Assembly (NCBI GenBank): GCA_032000125.1
Contig: DAMALH010000009.1
Coordinates: 1 to 64,000 of the forward strand
Direction of reading: 5' to 3'
Origin: Dryocola sp032000125
GTDB lineage: Bacteria; Pseudomonadota; Gammaproteobacteria; Enterobacterales; Enterobacteriaceae
Length of the DNA: 64,000 nucleotides
Under the pieces are notes generated by a model. The model was not told the DNA's origin and made no database searches. It saw only the letters and a list, made by a program, of their open reading frames with translations. This document shows, piece by piece, positions 1-7,501 of the stretch (position 1 is its first letter; every line of letters starts with the position of its first letter). The translations under genes and the position numbers were made by a program.

Positions 1-1339
1 GGTTCGCTTCCTGCGTACCCCAGAATACGACGAGCTGTTCTCAGGCGACCCAATCTGGGCTACTGAATCTATCGCTGGTATGGGCGTTGATGGCCGTACT
101 CTGGTCACCAAATCCAGCTTCCGCTTCCTGAACACCCTGTACACCATGGGGCCGTCTCCAGAGCCGAACATCACCATTCTGTGGTCTGAAAAACTGCCGC
201 TGAACTTCAAAAAATATGCGGCTAAAGTCTCCATCGATACCTCTTCTCTGCAGTATGAGAATGACGATCTGATGCGCCCTGACTTTAACAACGACGACTA
301 CGCTATCGCCTGCTGCGTAAGCCCAATGATCGTTGGTAAGCAAATGCAGTTCTTCGGTGCCCGTGCAAACCTCGCGAAAACCATGCTGTATGCCATCAAC
401 GGCGGCGTGGATGAAAAACTGAAAATGCAGGTTGGCCCTAAAGAAGCGCCAATCACCGCCGAAGTTCTGGATTACGATAACGTTCTGGACCGTCTGGACC
501 ACTTCATGGACTGGCTGGCTAAACAGTACGTTACCGCGCTGAACATCATTCACTACATGCATGATAAATACAGCTACGAAGCGTCGCTGATGGCCCTGCA
601 TGACCGTGACGTTGTTCGTACCATGGCCTGTGGTATCGCGGGTCTGTCCGTTGCAGCCGACTCCCTGTCTGCCATCAAGTACGCGAAGGTTAAACCAATT
701 CGCGATGAAGACGGTCTGGCGACAGACTTCGAAATCGAAGGTGAATACCCGCAGTTCGGTAACAACGATCCTCGCGTGGATGACATCGCCGTTGATCTGG
801 TAGAACGTTTCATGAAGAAAATTCAGAAGCTGACTACCTACCGTGGCGCTATCGCGACGCAGTCTGTTCTGACCATCACCTCTAACGTGGTTTATGGTAA
901 GAAAACGGGTAACACACCAGACGGCCGTCGCGCAGGTACGCCGTTCGGCCCGGGCGCTAACCCAATGCACGGTCGTGACCAGAAAGGTGCCGTAGCCTCT
1001 CTGACTTCCGTTGCTAAACTGCCGTTTGCTTACGCTAAAGACGGGATCTCTTACACCTTCTCTATCGTGCCAAACGCGCTGGGTAAAGACGACGACGTGC
1101 GTAAAACCAACCTCGCGGGTCTGATGGATGGTTACTTCCACCATGAAGCGTCCGTCGAAGGCGGTCAGCACCTCAACGTGAACGTGATGAACCGTGAAAT
1201 GCTGCTGGATGCGATGGAACACCCAGAGAAATATCCTCAGTTGACCATCCGCGTATCTGGTTACGCGGTACGTTTTAACTCCCTGACTAAAGAACAGCAG
1301 CAGGACGTTATTACCCGTACCTTCACCAAAACCATGTAA
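1..1339 (+). CDS. pflB: Formate C-acetyltransferase (pyruvate formate-lyase), 3' part
   Basis: Pyruvate formate-lyase converts pyruvate and CoA to acetyl-CoA and formate in the cytoplasm under anaerobiosis, using a glycyl radical. The window opens inside the gene; the reading frame starts at base 2 and gives the last 445 or so residues of a protein that is 760 aa in E. coli. The catalytic Cys-Cys pair (IACCVS) lies about 104-105 residues into the visible part, which matches Cys418/419. The radical-glycine motif RVSGYA is near the C-terminus, so the essential catalytic residues in this part are intact. The gene ends in TAA. The activating enzyme gene follows on the same strand after a 268-bp spacer holding a hairpin and a terminator. 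Confidence 0.97.
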   Translation, partial: VRFLRTPEYDELFSGDPIWATESIAGMGVDGRTLVTKSSFRFLNTLYTMGPSPEPNITILWSEKLPLNFKKYAAKVSIDTSSLQYENDDLMRPDFNNDDYAIACCVSPMIVGKQMQFFGARANLAKTMLYAINGGVDEKLKMQVGPKEAPITAEVLDYDNVLDRLDHFMDWLAKQYVTALNIIHYMHDKYSYEASLMALHDRDVVRTMACGIAGLSVAADSLSAIKYAKVKPIRDEDGLATDFEIEGEYPQFGNNDPRVDDIAVDLVERFMKKIQKLTTYRGAIATQSVLTITSNVVYGKKTGNTPDGRRAGTPFGPGANPMHGRDQKGAVASLTSVAKLPFAYAKDGISYTFSIVPNALGKDDDVRKTNLAGLMDGYFHHEASVEGGQHLNVNVMNREMLLDAMEHPEKYPQLTIRVSGYAVRFNSLTKEQQQDVITRTFTKTM

Positions 1340-1374
1340 TACCGGGTTTGGCTGAAAAGGCGTTACCCTGGACA

Positions 1375-1407
1375 TTCAAATTGCAGTTAACACCCCTGCA
1401 ATTTGAA
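1375..1407 (+). other. 12-bp perfect hairpin between pflB and pflA
   Basis: TTCAAATTGCAG (1375-1386) and CTGCAATTTGAA (1396-1407) are perfect inverted complements around a 9-nt loop. No U-tract follows, so it is not a standard terminator. It may stabilise the abundant pflB mRNA 3' end or serve as an RNase-processing point ahead of the true terminator downstream. The function is inferred only. Confidence 0.6.
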
Positions 1408-1425
1408 GGGCGACGGGTATAGAAT

Positions 1426-1455
1426 AAAGGCTCCACCTCGGTGGGGCCTTTTCTT
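1426..1455 (+). terminator. Rho-independent terminator after pflB
   Basis: A G/C-rich stem (GGCTCCACC paired with GGTGGGGCC) is followed by TTTTCTT. It separates pflB from pflA and implies that pflA is also transcribed from its own promoter. Confidence 0.85.
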
Positions 1456-1607
1456 ATCCTCCCACCCGACCTGAGCCGGTTTTGCAGGATAACTGCTACG
1501 TTTAAGTTATCTCGCAAAATTGATTCGACGCGGCATGCAATACACAGACCGCGCTCAACCTGGCCCCTGTTTTGTCGTCATGGGTCAATACTGGAGAAAA
1601 CACCGCA

Positions 1608-2348
1608 ATGTCAGCAATTGGCCGAATTCATTCCTTTGAATCATGCGGTACCGTGGATGGCCCCGGTATTCGTTTTATCACTTTCTTCCAGGGCTGCCTG
1701 ATGCGCTGCCTGTACTGCCACAACCGCGATACGTGGGATACCCACGGCGGCAAAGAAATTACCGTAGAAGAGCTAATGAAAGAAGTGGTGACCTATCGCC
1801 ACTTTATGAATGCCTCCGGCGGTGGCGTAACCGCGTCCGGCGGGGAAGCGATTTTGCAGGCTGAATTTGTGCGTGACTGGTTCCGCGCCTGCCACAAGGA
1901 AGGTATTCACACCTGCCTCGATACCAACGGATTCGTGCGCCGCTACGATCCGGTTATTGACGAACTGCTGGAAGTCACCGACCTGGTGATGCTCGACCTG
2001 AAACAGATGAACGACGAAATTCACCAGAACCTGGTGGGCGTATCAAACCACCGCACGCTGGAGTTTTGCCGCTATCTCGCCAATAAGAATATTAACGTCT
2101 GGATTCGTTACGTGGTCGTTCCCGGCTGGTCAGACGATGATGATTCCGCGCACCGCCTCGGCGAGTTTACGCGTGATATGGGCAACGTTGAGAAAATTGA
2201 GCTGTTGCCATACCACGAACTCGGCAAGCATAAATGGGTTGCGATGGGTGAAGAGTACAAGCTGGACGGCGTACATCCGCCTAAAAAAGAGACCATGGAT
2301 CGCGTAAAAGGCATCCTTGAACAGTACGGACACAAGGTGATGTACTAA
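1608..2348 (+). CDS. pflA: Pyruvate formate-lyase 1-activating enzyme
   Basis: A radical-SAM enzyme that abstracts hydrogen from the active-site glycine of PflB, switching it on in anoxic cells. The product is 246 aa, the E. coli length. The [4Fe-4S]/SAM motif CLYCHNRD, of CxxxCxxC type (CLMRCLYC), lies at about residues 30-37, and a glycine-rich SAM-binding stretch (SGGGVTASGGEA) follows at about 77-88. I chose the ATG at 1608 because the protein then begins MSAIGRIHSFESCGTVDGPG as in the family, with GGAG about 10 nt upstream; an in-frame ATG at 1572 would add 12 unrelated residues. It lies downstream of pflB on the same strand and ends in TAA just before a duplicated terminator. Confidence 0.97.
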   Translation: MSAIGRIHSFESCGTVDGPGIRFITFFQGCLMRCLYCHNRDTWDTHGGKEITVEELMKEVVTYRHFMNASGGGVTASGGEAILQAEFVRDWFRACHKEGIHTCLDTNGFVRRYDPVIDELLEVTDLVMLDLKQMNDEIHQNLVGVSNHRTLEFCRYLANKNINVWIRYVVVPGWSDDDDSAHRLGEFTRDMGNVEKIELLPYHELGKHKWVAMGEEYKLDGVHPPKKETMDRVKGILEQYGHKVMY

Positions 2349-2357
2349 AAATGCAAA

Positions 2358-2377
2358 AGGCCCTCTTGAGAGGGCCT
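2358..2377 (+). terminator. Terminator hairpin of pflA, first copy
   Basis: AGGCCCTCTTGAGAGGGCCT is a 20-nt perfect palindrome 10 nt after the pflA stop. No T-run follows here. The identical 20-mer recurs at 2518-2537, where TTTTCTT does follow. The two copies bracket a 140-bp repeat. Confidence 0.8.
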
Positions 2378-2517
2378 CAGATTGCTGGCAAAGAAGGAAA
2401 AAGCGTGGTTTTTCCTTCTTTGTGACGCTCAGCCGAAAATCAATGAATTGATTTTCCTTGATTTTAAATGACCGCCCTTTTTAGTTTTGTCACGCTGGAA
2501 GATTTGTCATCAGTGTC
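2378..2517 (+). repeat. Terminator-nested interspersed repeat, copy A (about 140 bp)
   Basis: A non-coding element that recurs in inverted orientation at 13326-13466, with long identical blocks. Internal structure: a 14-bp perfect stem (CAAAGAAGGAAAAA with TTTTTCCTTCTTTG, loop GCGTGG) at about 2389-2422; a second 10-bp stem (GAAAATCAAT with ATTGATTTTC, loop GA) at about 2434-2455; then a conserved tail containing TAGTTTTGTCACGCTGGAAG. The ends are imperfect inverted repeats (CCTCAGATTGCTGGCAAA against CCTGACACTGATGACAAA). I see no ORF in it. It does not match the ERIC, REP or BOX-C sequences I know. Confidence 0.85.
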
Positions 2518-2543
2518 AGGCCCTCTTGAGAGGGCCTTTTCTT
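2518..2543 (+). terminator. Terminator of pflA, second copy with T-tract
   Basis: The same 20-nt palindrome as at 2358-2377, here followed by TTTTCTT, so this is the functional-looking copy. It lies immediately before the ycaD stop codon on the opposite strand. Confidence 0.85.
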
Positions 2544-2544
2544 A

Positions 2545-3693
2545 TCAGGCATGCGCCACAGGCGTTGGGTGATGTCCCGCTTTGCGCAGCAGCATCAACA
2601 GATAGACAAACGCTACCCCTGCAATCATCACAAACAAAAGATTGTCTGAATAGCTCTGCATCAGCATGGCGGTAAAGGTCGGCCCCAGCAGGCTGCCAAC
2701 GGTATAACTGAGCAGCAGCGCCTGATTCATCGCCACGAGCTGATGATGCTCCACCTTCTCGCAGGCCCACGCCATCGCTACCGGGTACAGGGTAAAGCCG
2801 GCGGCGCCCAGCACAAACAACGCAGGCCCCATCGCGGCATTACCCAGCATCGCCAGGCAGCCTAAAATCACCACGAAAACCTGCACGCGCAGCACCAGCA
2901 AACGACCGTACTTATCGGCTAAACGACCCACCGGCCACTGTCCTACAATTCCCGCGCTTACCATCACCGCCATCCAGAAACCGATTCCGGCATCGCTGAC
3001 GCCCTGGTGATTCAGATACAGCGGCATCAGGCCGTACAGCGAACCCAAAACAATGCCGGAAATAATGCAGCCGTTGACGCCAAGGCGCGCATGGCGTAGA
3101 CGCAGCATTGGCCATACCGCAACGGCCTCCTGGCTTTCGCTGCGATCGTTAACAATACGCGTAAACAGCAAAGGCAGCATGGCGGCCAGCACCAGCCCGG
3201 TCACCCAGGGCAGTACGCTGACTAAATCCGTCGGCATTTTGCTAACCATCAGTTGGCCAAGCACGGTCCCGACGTAATAAATCATCATGTAAGCCGCAAG
3301 CAAGCGCCCGCGGTTGCGGGAGGTGCCGCTGCACATCAGCGCGCTTTCAACCACCACCCAGATCATCGCGCAGCCAACGCCTGCGATGAAACGCCACATC
3401 ATCCAGCTCCAGAACCCCACCATTAACCCCAGACCTACGCAGCCGACGGCAAAAATCAGCGAGGCAAGATAGTAGCTGCGATTAAAACCCTGACGCTTAA
3501 TCAGCCAGCCTGCCACCATCGTACCCAGCAGGTTGCCGGTAAAATAGGACGAACTGACCATTCCCACCTGCCAGGTTGGCAGCTGTTCATGGGCGAGCCA
3601 CAGGGGAACAAGCGTATTGAGTACGGCTATCGCCAGGGTCAACAGCATCAGGCCACAGAGCAAAAGCATCACTGGCCGGGTATAGGTGGACAT
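2545..3693 (-). CDS. ycaD: MFS transporter YcaD
   Basis: An inner-membrane major facilitator superfamily protein of 382 aa, the same length as E. coli YcaD. The hydrophobic segments are consistent with 12 membrane helices. A typical MFS loop motif is visible after the second segment (GWLIKRQGFNRSYY) and again in the second half (GRLADKYGRLLVL). The substrate is unknown. It is convergent with pflA. In E. coli the neighbouring genes include dmsABC, ycaC and ycaMNK; none of these is present between serS and pflA here. The 244 bases upstream, to the serS terminator, show no gene. Confidence 0.93.
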   Translation of the reverse strand: MSTYTRPVMLLLCGLMLLTLAIAVLNTLVPLWLAHEQLPTWQVGMVSSSYFTGNLLGTMVAGWLIKRQGFNRSYYLASLIFAVGCVGLGLMVGFWSWMMWRFIAGVGCAMIWVVVESALMCSGTSRNRGRLLAAYMMIYYVGTVLGQLMVSKMPTDLVSVLPWVTGLVLAAMLPLLFTRIVNDRSESQEAVAVWPMLRLRHARLGVNGCIISGIVLGSLYGLMPLYLNHQGVSDAGIGFWMAVMVSAGIVGQWPVGRLADKYGRLLVLRVQVFVVILGCLAMLGNAAMGPALFVLGAAGFTLYPVAMAWACEKVEHHQLVAMNQALLLSYTVGSLLGPTFTAMLMQSYSDNLLFVMIAGVAFVYLLMLLRKAGHHPTPVAHA

Positions 3694-3937
3694 GTAAAAA
3701 ACCGCGAGGAAGAGAAGAAATTTGTGCGCATCATGCCACCGGCAAAATCTTTGTCAATCCAGCGCTGACGGGGCCTGGCACGATTTTAAGCCCGTCGATT
3801 TGATTTACTTATCTATGTGACGAGCAACACAGAAAGCGAAAATGCTATCTCACTGTTTTTGATGAGATCTGTCGGGAAGAATCGAAGCGGGTTAGATGAA
3901 AAATTTCATGGAAAATCGGGTAATATTTTTATCGGAT

Positions 3938-3960
3938 AAAAAAAGCGCCCGCAGGCGCTT
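3938..3960 (-). terminator. Rho-independent terminator of serS
   Basis: Read on the minus strand, AAGCGCCTGCGGGCGCTT forms a short G/C-rich hairpin followed by a seven-T run. It lies 25 bp past the serS stop. Confidence 0.85.
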
Positions 3961-3985
3961 AAAGAATTGATTGGCAATAGCGTAC

Positions 3986-5278
3986 TTAACCGATGTACTC
4001 CAGGCCCTTCATATAAGGGCGCAGCACTTCCGGCACTTCGATACGCCCGTCGGCCTGCTGATAGTTTTCCAGCACCGCAACCAGAGTTCGACCCACTGCC
4101 AGACCGGAGCCGTTCAGCGTGTGCACCAGGCGGGTTTTCTTATCGGATTTGCTACGGCAGCGAGCCTGCATACGACGAGCCTGGAAATCCCCCATATTGG
4201 AGCAGGAAGAGATTTCGCGGTAGGTGTTCTGCGCGGGCAGCCACACTTCCAGATCGTAAGTTTTGCTTGAGCCAAAGCCCATATCGCCGGTGCACAGCAG
4301 CACTTTACGGTATGGCAGATTCAGCAACTGCAGCACTTTCTCCGCGTGGCCGGTTAACTCTTCCAGCGCTTCCATGGACGTTTCCGGGCGGACTATCTGT
4401 ACCATTTCGACCTTATCGAACTGGTGCATGCGGATAAGACCACGGGTATCGCGACCGTAAGAGCCCGCTTCGGAACGGAAGCATGGCGTGTGGGCGGTCA
4501 TTTTCAACGGCAGAACGTCGTCGTCAAGAATCTCGTCGCGCACAAGGTTAGTCAAGGGGACTTCCGCCGTTGGGATCAGCGCGTAGGTGCTGGCATCCGC
4601 CTCTTCTTCCAGCGGCTTGGTGTGGAATAAATCGCCTGCAAATTTAGGCAGTTGCCCGGTGCCATACAGCGTGGCGTGGTTCACCAGGTACGGAACATAG
4701 TTTTCACTATAGCCGTGCTGTTCAGTATGCAGATCGAGCATGAACTGGCTTAAGGCGCGATGCAGACGGGCGATCTGGCCCTGCATCACAACGAAACGGG
4801 AGCCGGTCAGTTTTACCGCGGCGGCAAAATCCAGCCCCTTTGCCATTTCACCCAGCGTGACGTGGTCGCGCACCTCGAAATCGAACTGGCGTGGCTCACC
4901 CCAGCGGCTTACTTCCACGTTGTCGTTTTCGTCGCGGCCTGCCGGTACGCTGTCATCTGGCATGTTCGGGATTGCCAGGGCGATATCACGGATTTCAGCC
5001 TGCAGCCCGTCGAGCTCTGCTTTTGCCGCGTCCAGCTCTTCACCAAGCTGGTTAACCTGCAAGCGCAGCGGCTCAATGTCTTCCCCACGCGCTTTCGCCT
5101 GGCCGATGGATTTCGATCGCGAGTTACGTTCAGCCTGCAGATTTTCCGTTTTTACCTGCAACACTTTACGACGCTCTTCTAAGGAGCGCAGCGTTTCTAC
5201 ATCCAGCTTAAAGCCCCGGCGTGCCAGTTTTTCAGCGACTGCGTCTGGCTCTGTACGCAGCAGATTGGGATCGAGCAT
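3986..5278 (-). CDS. serS: Seryl-tRNA synthetase
   Basis: A class II aminoacyl-tRNA synthetase that charges tRNA-Ser, and tRNA-Sec, with serine in the cytoplasm. It is 430 aa, identical in length to E. coli SerS. The N-terminal about 110 residues form the antiparallel coiled-coil arm that contacts the long variable arm of tRNA-Ser (charged heptad-like stretch RSLEERRKVLQVKTENLQAE). The catalytic core carries class II motif 2 around TPCFRSEAGSYGRDTRGLIRMHQF and motif 3 near GSGLAVGRTLVAVLENYQ. A 93-bp gap to rarA suggests a promoter of its own. Confidence 0.98.
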   Translation of the reverse strand: MLDPNLLRTEPDAVAEKLARRGFKLDVETLRSLEERRKVLQVKTENLQAERNSRSKSIGQAKARGEDIEPLRLQVNQLGEELDAAKAELDGLQAEIRDIALAIPNMPDDSVPAGRDENDNVEVSRWGEPRQFDFEVRDHVTLGEMAKGLDFAAAVKLTGSRFVVMQGQIARLHRALSQFMLDLHTEQHGYSENYVPYLVNHATLYGTGQLPKFAGDLFHTKPLEEEADASTYALIPTAEVPLTNLVRDEILDDDVLPLKMTAHTPCFRSEAGSYGRDTRGLIRMHQFDKVEMVQIVRPETSMEALEELTGHAEKVLQLLNLPYRKVLLCTGDMGFGSSKTYDLEVWLPAQNTYREISSCSNMGDFQARRMQARCRSKSDKKTRLVHTLNGSGLAVGRTLVAVLENYQQADGRIEVPEVLRPYMKGLEYIG

Positions 5279-5371
5279 GCTTATCCTGTGCTTATCGAAT
5301 TAAATGAAGGGGATGCGGCCACAGCCTGCGGCCGCATTGATAGTCTTGCTAACCTTACCGCAACGCCTGCA

Positions 5372-6718
5372 TTAGCGGTAGCGTTTTGTCGGGCTATTTT
5401 GATCCTGTTCAGCAAGCCAGGCGAGCTTTTCGCCGATTTTGCCTTCAAGACCTCTGTTTGTGGGATGATAATAGCGTGTTTGTGCCAATTCCTCAGGGAA
5501 ATAGGCTTCACCGGCAGCGTAGGCGTTGGGCTCGTCATGCGCATAACGATACTCCTGCCCGTACCCCATTTCTTTCATCAGTTTGGTAGGCGCGTTGCGC
5601 AGATGAACCGGCACATCGTAATCAGGACGCTCGCGGGCATCCGCCATTGCGGCTTTAAAAGCGGTATAAACGGCGTTACTTTTTGGCGCGCACGCGAGAT
5701 AGACGATTGCCTGCGCGATGGCGCGCTCGCCTTCTGCCGGGCCAACGCGGGTAAAGCAGTCCCATGCGGAAATAGCGACCTGCATACCGCGCGGGTCGGC
5801 ATTGCCCACGTCTTCTGAAGCGATGGCCAATAAGCGACGCGCAACATAAAGCGGATCGCCACCGGCGGTGATAATACGGGCATACCAGTACAGCGCTGCA
5901 TCCGGCGATGAACCGCGTACGGATTTGTGCAGCGCGGAAATAAGATCGTAAAAACGGTCGCCTTTGTTATCAAAGCGCGCGCTACGCTCACCCGCAATTT
6001 CCTTCAGCAAGGCGGTGTGCAGAACGCGTTTGCCTTTTGCATCGCTCTCGGCCATATCGGCCATCATTTCAAGCGTATTCAGCGCTCGACGCGCGTCTCC
6101 GTTGACCAGTTCGGCAATTGCCCGACGAGTTTCATTCGGCAATTCTAGGTCGGTCTGTTTGCCGTAGCCCCGCTCAACGTCGGTCATCGCTTGATCCAGC
6201 ACCTTTTCGATATCTTCAACGGTAAGGGATTTCAGCAAATAGACCCGAGCCCGAGAAAGCAGCGCGGAGTTCAGTTCAAACGAGGGGTTTTCGGTAGTCG
6301 CGCCGATAAAAGTAATGGTGCCGTCTTCAATGTGCGGCAGGAAAGCATCCTGCTGACTCTTGTTGAAGCGATGGACCTCGTCGACAAACAGAATGGTACG
6401 GCGTCCGGCGCTGCGATTCTGGCGCGCGCGTTCAATGGCTTCGCGGATATCTTTTACGCCTGAAGTCACTGCAGAAATGCGCTCGACATCGGCGTTGGCG
6501 TAGTGCGCAATCACTTCTGCCAGCGTGGTTTTACCGGTCCCCGGCGGGCCCCATAAAATCATCGAATGGAGATGGCCTGCTTCGATTGCTCTCGGCAAAG
6601 GCTTGCCGGCGGCTAAAAGATGCTGCTGGCCTATATACTGCGTTAAGTTTTCTGGCCGCATACGCGCGGCCAGAGGTTGAAACGTATTGTCCGAAAAATC
6701 GAGCGACAGATTGCCCAC
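5372..6718 (-). CDS. rarA: Replication-associated recombination protein A (AAA+ ATPase)
   Basis: An AAA+ ATPase of the clamp-loader/RuvB-like family (MgsA/WRNIP1 homologue) that acts at stalled replication forks. It is 448 aa against 447 in E. coli. Walker A is GPPGTGKTT at about residues 57-65 and Walker B is ILFVDEVHRF at about 110-119, followed by the sensor-1 segment FIGATTENPSF. The start is GTG (protein MGNLSLDFSDNTFQPLAARM), only 8 nt after the lolA stop and with GAGG in the spacer. It is therefore very probably translated from the lolA transcript, as in E. coli. Confidence 0.97.
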   Translation of the reverse strand: MGNLSLDFSDNTFQPLAARMRPENLTQYIGQQHLLAAGKPLPRAIEAGHLHSMILWGPPGTGKTTLAEVIAHYANADVERISAVTSGVKDIREAIERARQNRSAGRRTILFVDEVHRFNKSQQDAFLPHIEDGTITFIGATTENPSFELNSALLSRARVYLLKSLTVEDIEKVLDQAMTDVERGYGKQTDLELPNETRRAIAELVNGDARRALNTLEMMADMAESDAKGKRVLHTALLKEIAGERSARFDNKGDRFYDLISALHKSVRGSSPDAALYWYARIITAGGDPLYVARRLLAIASEDVGNADPRGMQVAISAWDCFTRVGPAEGERAIAQAIVYLACAPKSNAVYTAFKAAMADARERPDYDVPVHLRNAPTKLMKEMGYGQEYRYAHDEPNAYAAGEAYFPEELAQTRYYHPTNRGLEGKIGEKLAWLAEQDQNSPTKRYR

Positions 6719-6726
6719 TCACGCCT

Positions 6727-7338
6727 CTATTTACGTTGGTCATCCACCGTCACGCCCTGAGGCGGGGTAAATGTAAACTTATTCATATCCACCGAGCCGT
6801 TTTGCTGGCTTTTTAACGCGTAGCTGCTGCGCTGATCGTCCTGCTCTACCGCGCTAAACTGGTGGATAGTCCCGTCACGCCCTACGTTGATGGTGAACTG
6901 TTTGAGATTGCCCGCGCTGGTTTTTGGCGTCAGCACAAAGTCGTCGCCGGTCTGTTTGATGTTGTATTGCTGCCAGTCGCTGGTCTGGTTACGGGCGATC
7001 AGCATAAACGGCGTGTTGCTGGTGGCGTCTTTCAGCCAGGTCGCGCTCACCTGCTCAACAAACGGATTGTAGAACCATAACGTCTTGCCGTCGGAAACCA
7101 GGATGCTTTCATCCGGCTGGGTCATATGCCAGTTGAAAAGATTAGGACGTTTCACCCATAAATCTCCCTGGCCTTCCTGCACCGCAGCGCCGCTGCCGTC
7201 GGTCACTTTCTGCGTGAAGCTGGCATGGAAGCTGCTCACTTTATCCAGACGGCTCTTAAGGTCGCCTGCGGCATCAGCCCAAACGCTGGTGGCGGCAAAT
7301 GTAGTCAACAAAGCACAGGCCAATACGATCTTTTTCAT
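6727..7338 (-). CDS. lolA: Outer-membrane lipoprotein carrier protein LolA
   Basis: A periplasmic chaperone that takes lipoproteins from LolCDE and hands them to LolB at the outer membrane. It is 203 aa, the E. coli length. The signal peptide is MKKIVLACALLTTFAATSVWA, with cleavage likely after the Ala of VWA. I chose the ATG at 7338, which is preceded by AGAGGG; an upstream in-frame start would add nine residues ahead of the signal peptide. Conserved landmarks include RPNLFNWHMTQPDE and the C-terminal PPQGVTVDD. It forms an operon with rarA and lies 163 bp downstream of ftsK. Confidence 0.97.
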   Translation of the reverse strand: MKKIVLACALLTTFAATSVWADAAGDLKSRLDKVSSFHASFTQKVTDGSGAAVQEGQGDLWVKRPNLFNWHMTQPDESILVSDGKTLWFYNPFVEQVSATWLKDATSNTPFMLIARNQTSDWQQYNIKQTGDDFVLTPKTSAGNLKQFTINVGRDGTIHQFSAVEQDDQRSSYALKSQQNGSVDMNKFTFTPPQGVTVDDQRK

Positions 7339-7385
7339 TATTTTCCCTCTGAATTCATTCGCCACTGCGCGACGGCGCGGTGGAA

Positions 7386-7431
7386 CTTCTGTTGCTCAAT
7401 TTAGTGCACAGCTAAAGCGGAGCAACAGAAG
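7386..7431 (-). other. Long hairpin between ftsK and lolA
   Basis: CTTCTGTTGCTC (7386-7397) and GAGCAACAGAAG (7420-7431) are perfect 12-bp complements. Inside lies a second stem, TTTAG/CTAAA, around TGCACAG. No U-run follows on either strand. It may be a transcript-stability hairpin after ftsK, or part of the lolA leader. Confidence 0.55.
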
Positions 7432-7501
7432 AAAAAGCTGATTTTCCGGTAATTTACCCTTCTTTGCAAAGCGCCGCGACGACGACGCCTTGCAGCAAAG
7501 G

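Noticed and set aside
41..1375. Long minus-strand frame opposite pflB
   Set aside because: Antisense shadow of a highly expressed, codon-biased gene; the plus-strand protein is an unambiguous PflB.
7432..7480. Possible third, partial copy of the terminator-nested repeat
   Set aside because: Only short blocks (CAAAGAAGG and GGAAAATCA on the minus strand) match; the stems and flanking hairpins are missing, so chance is more likely.
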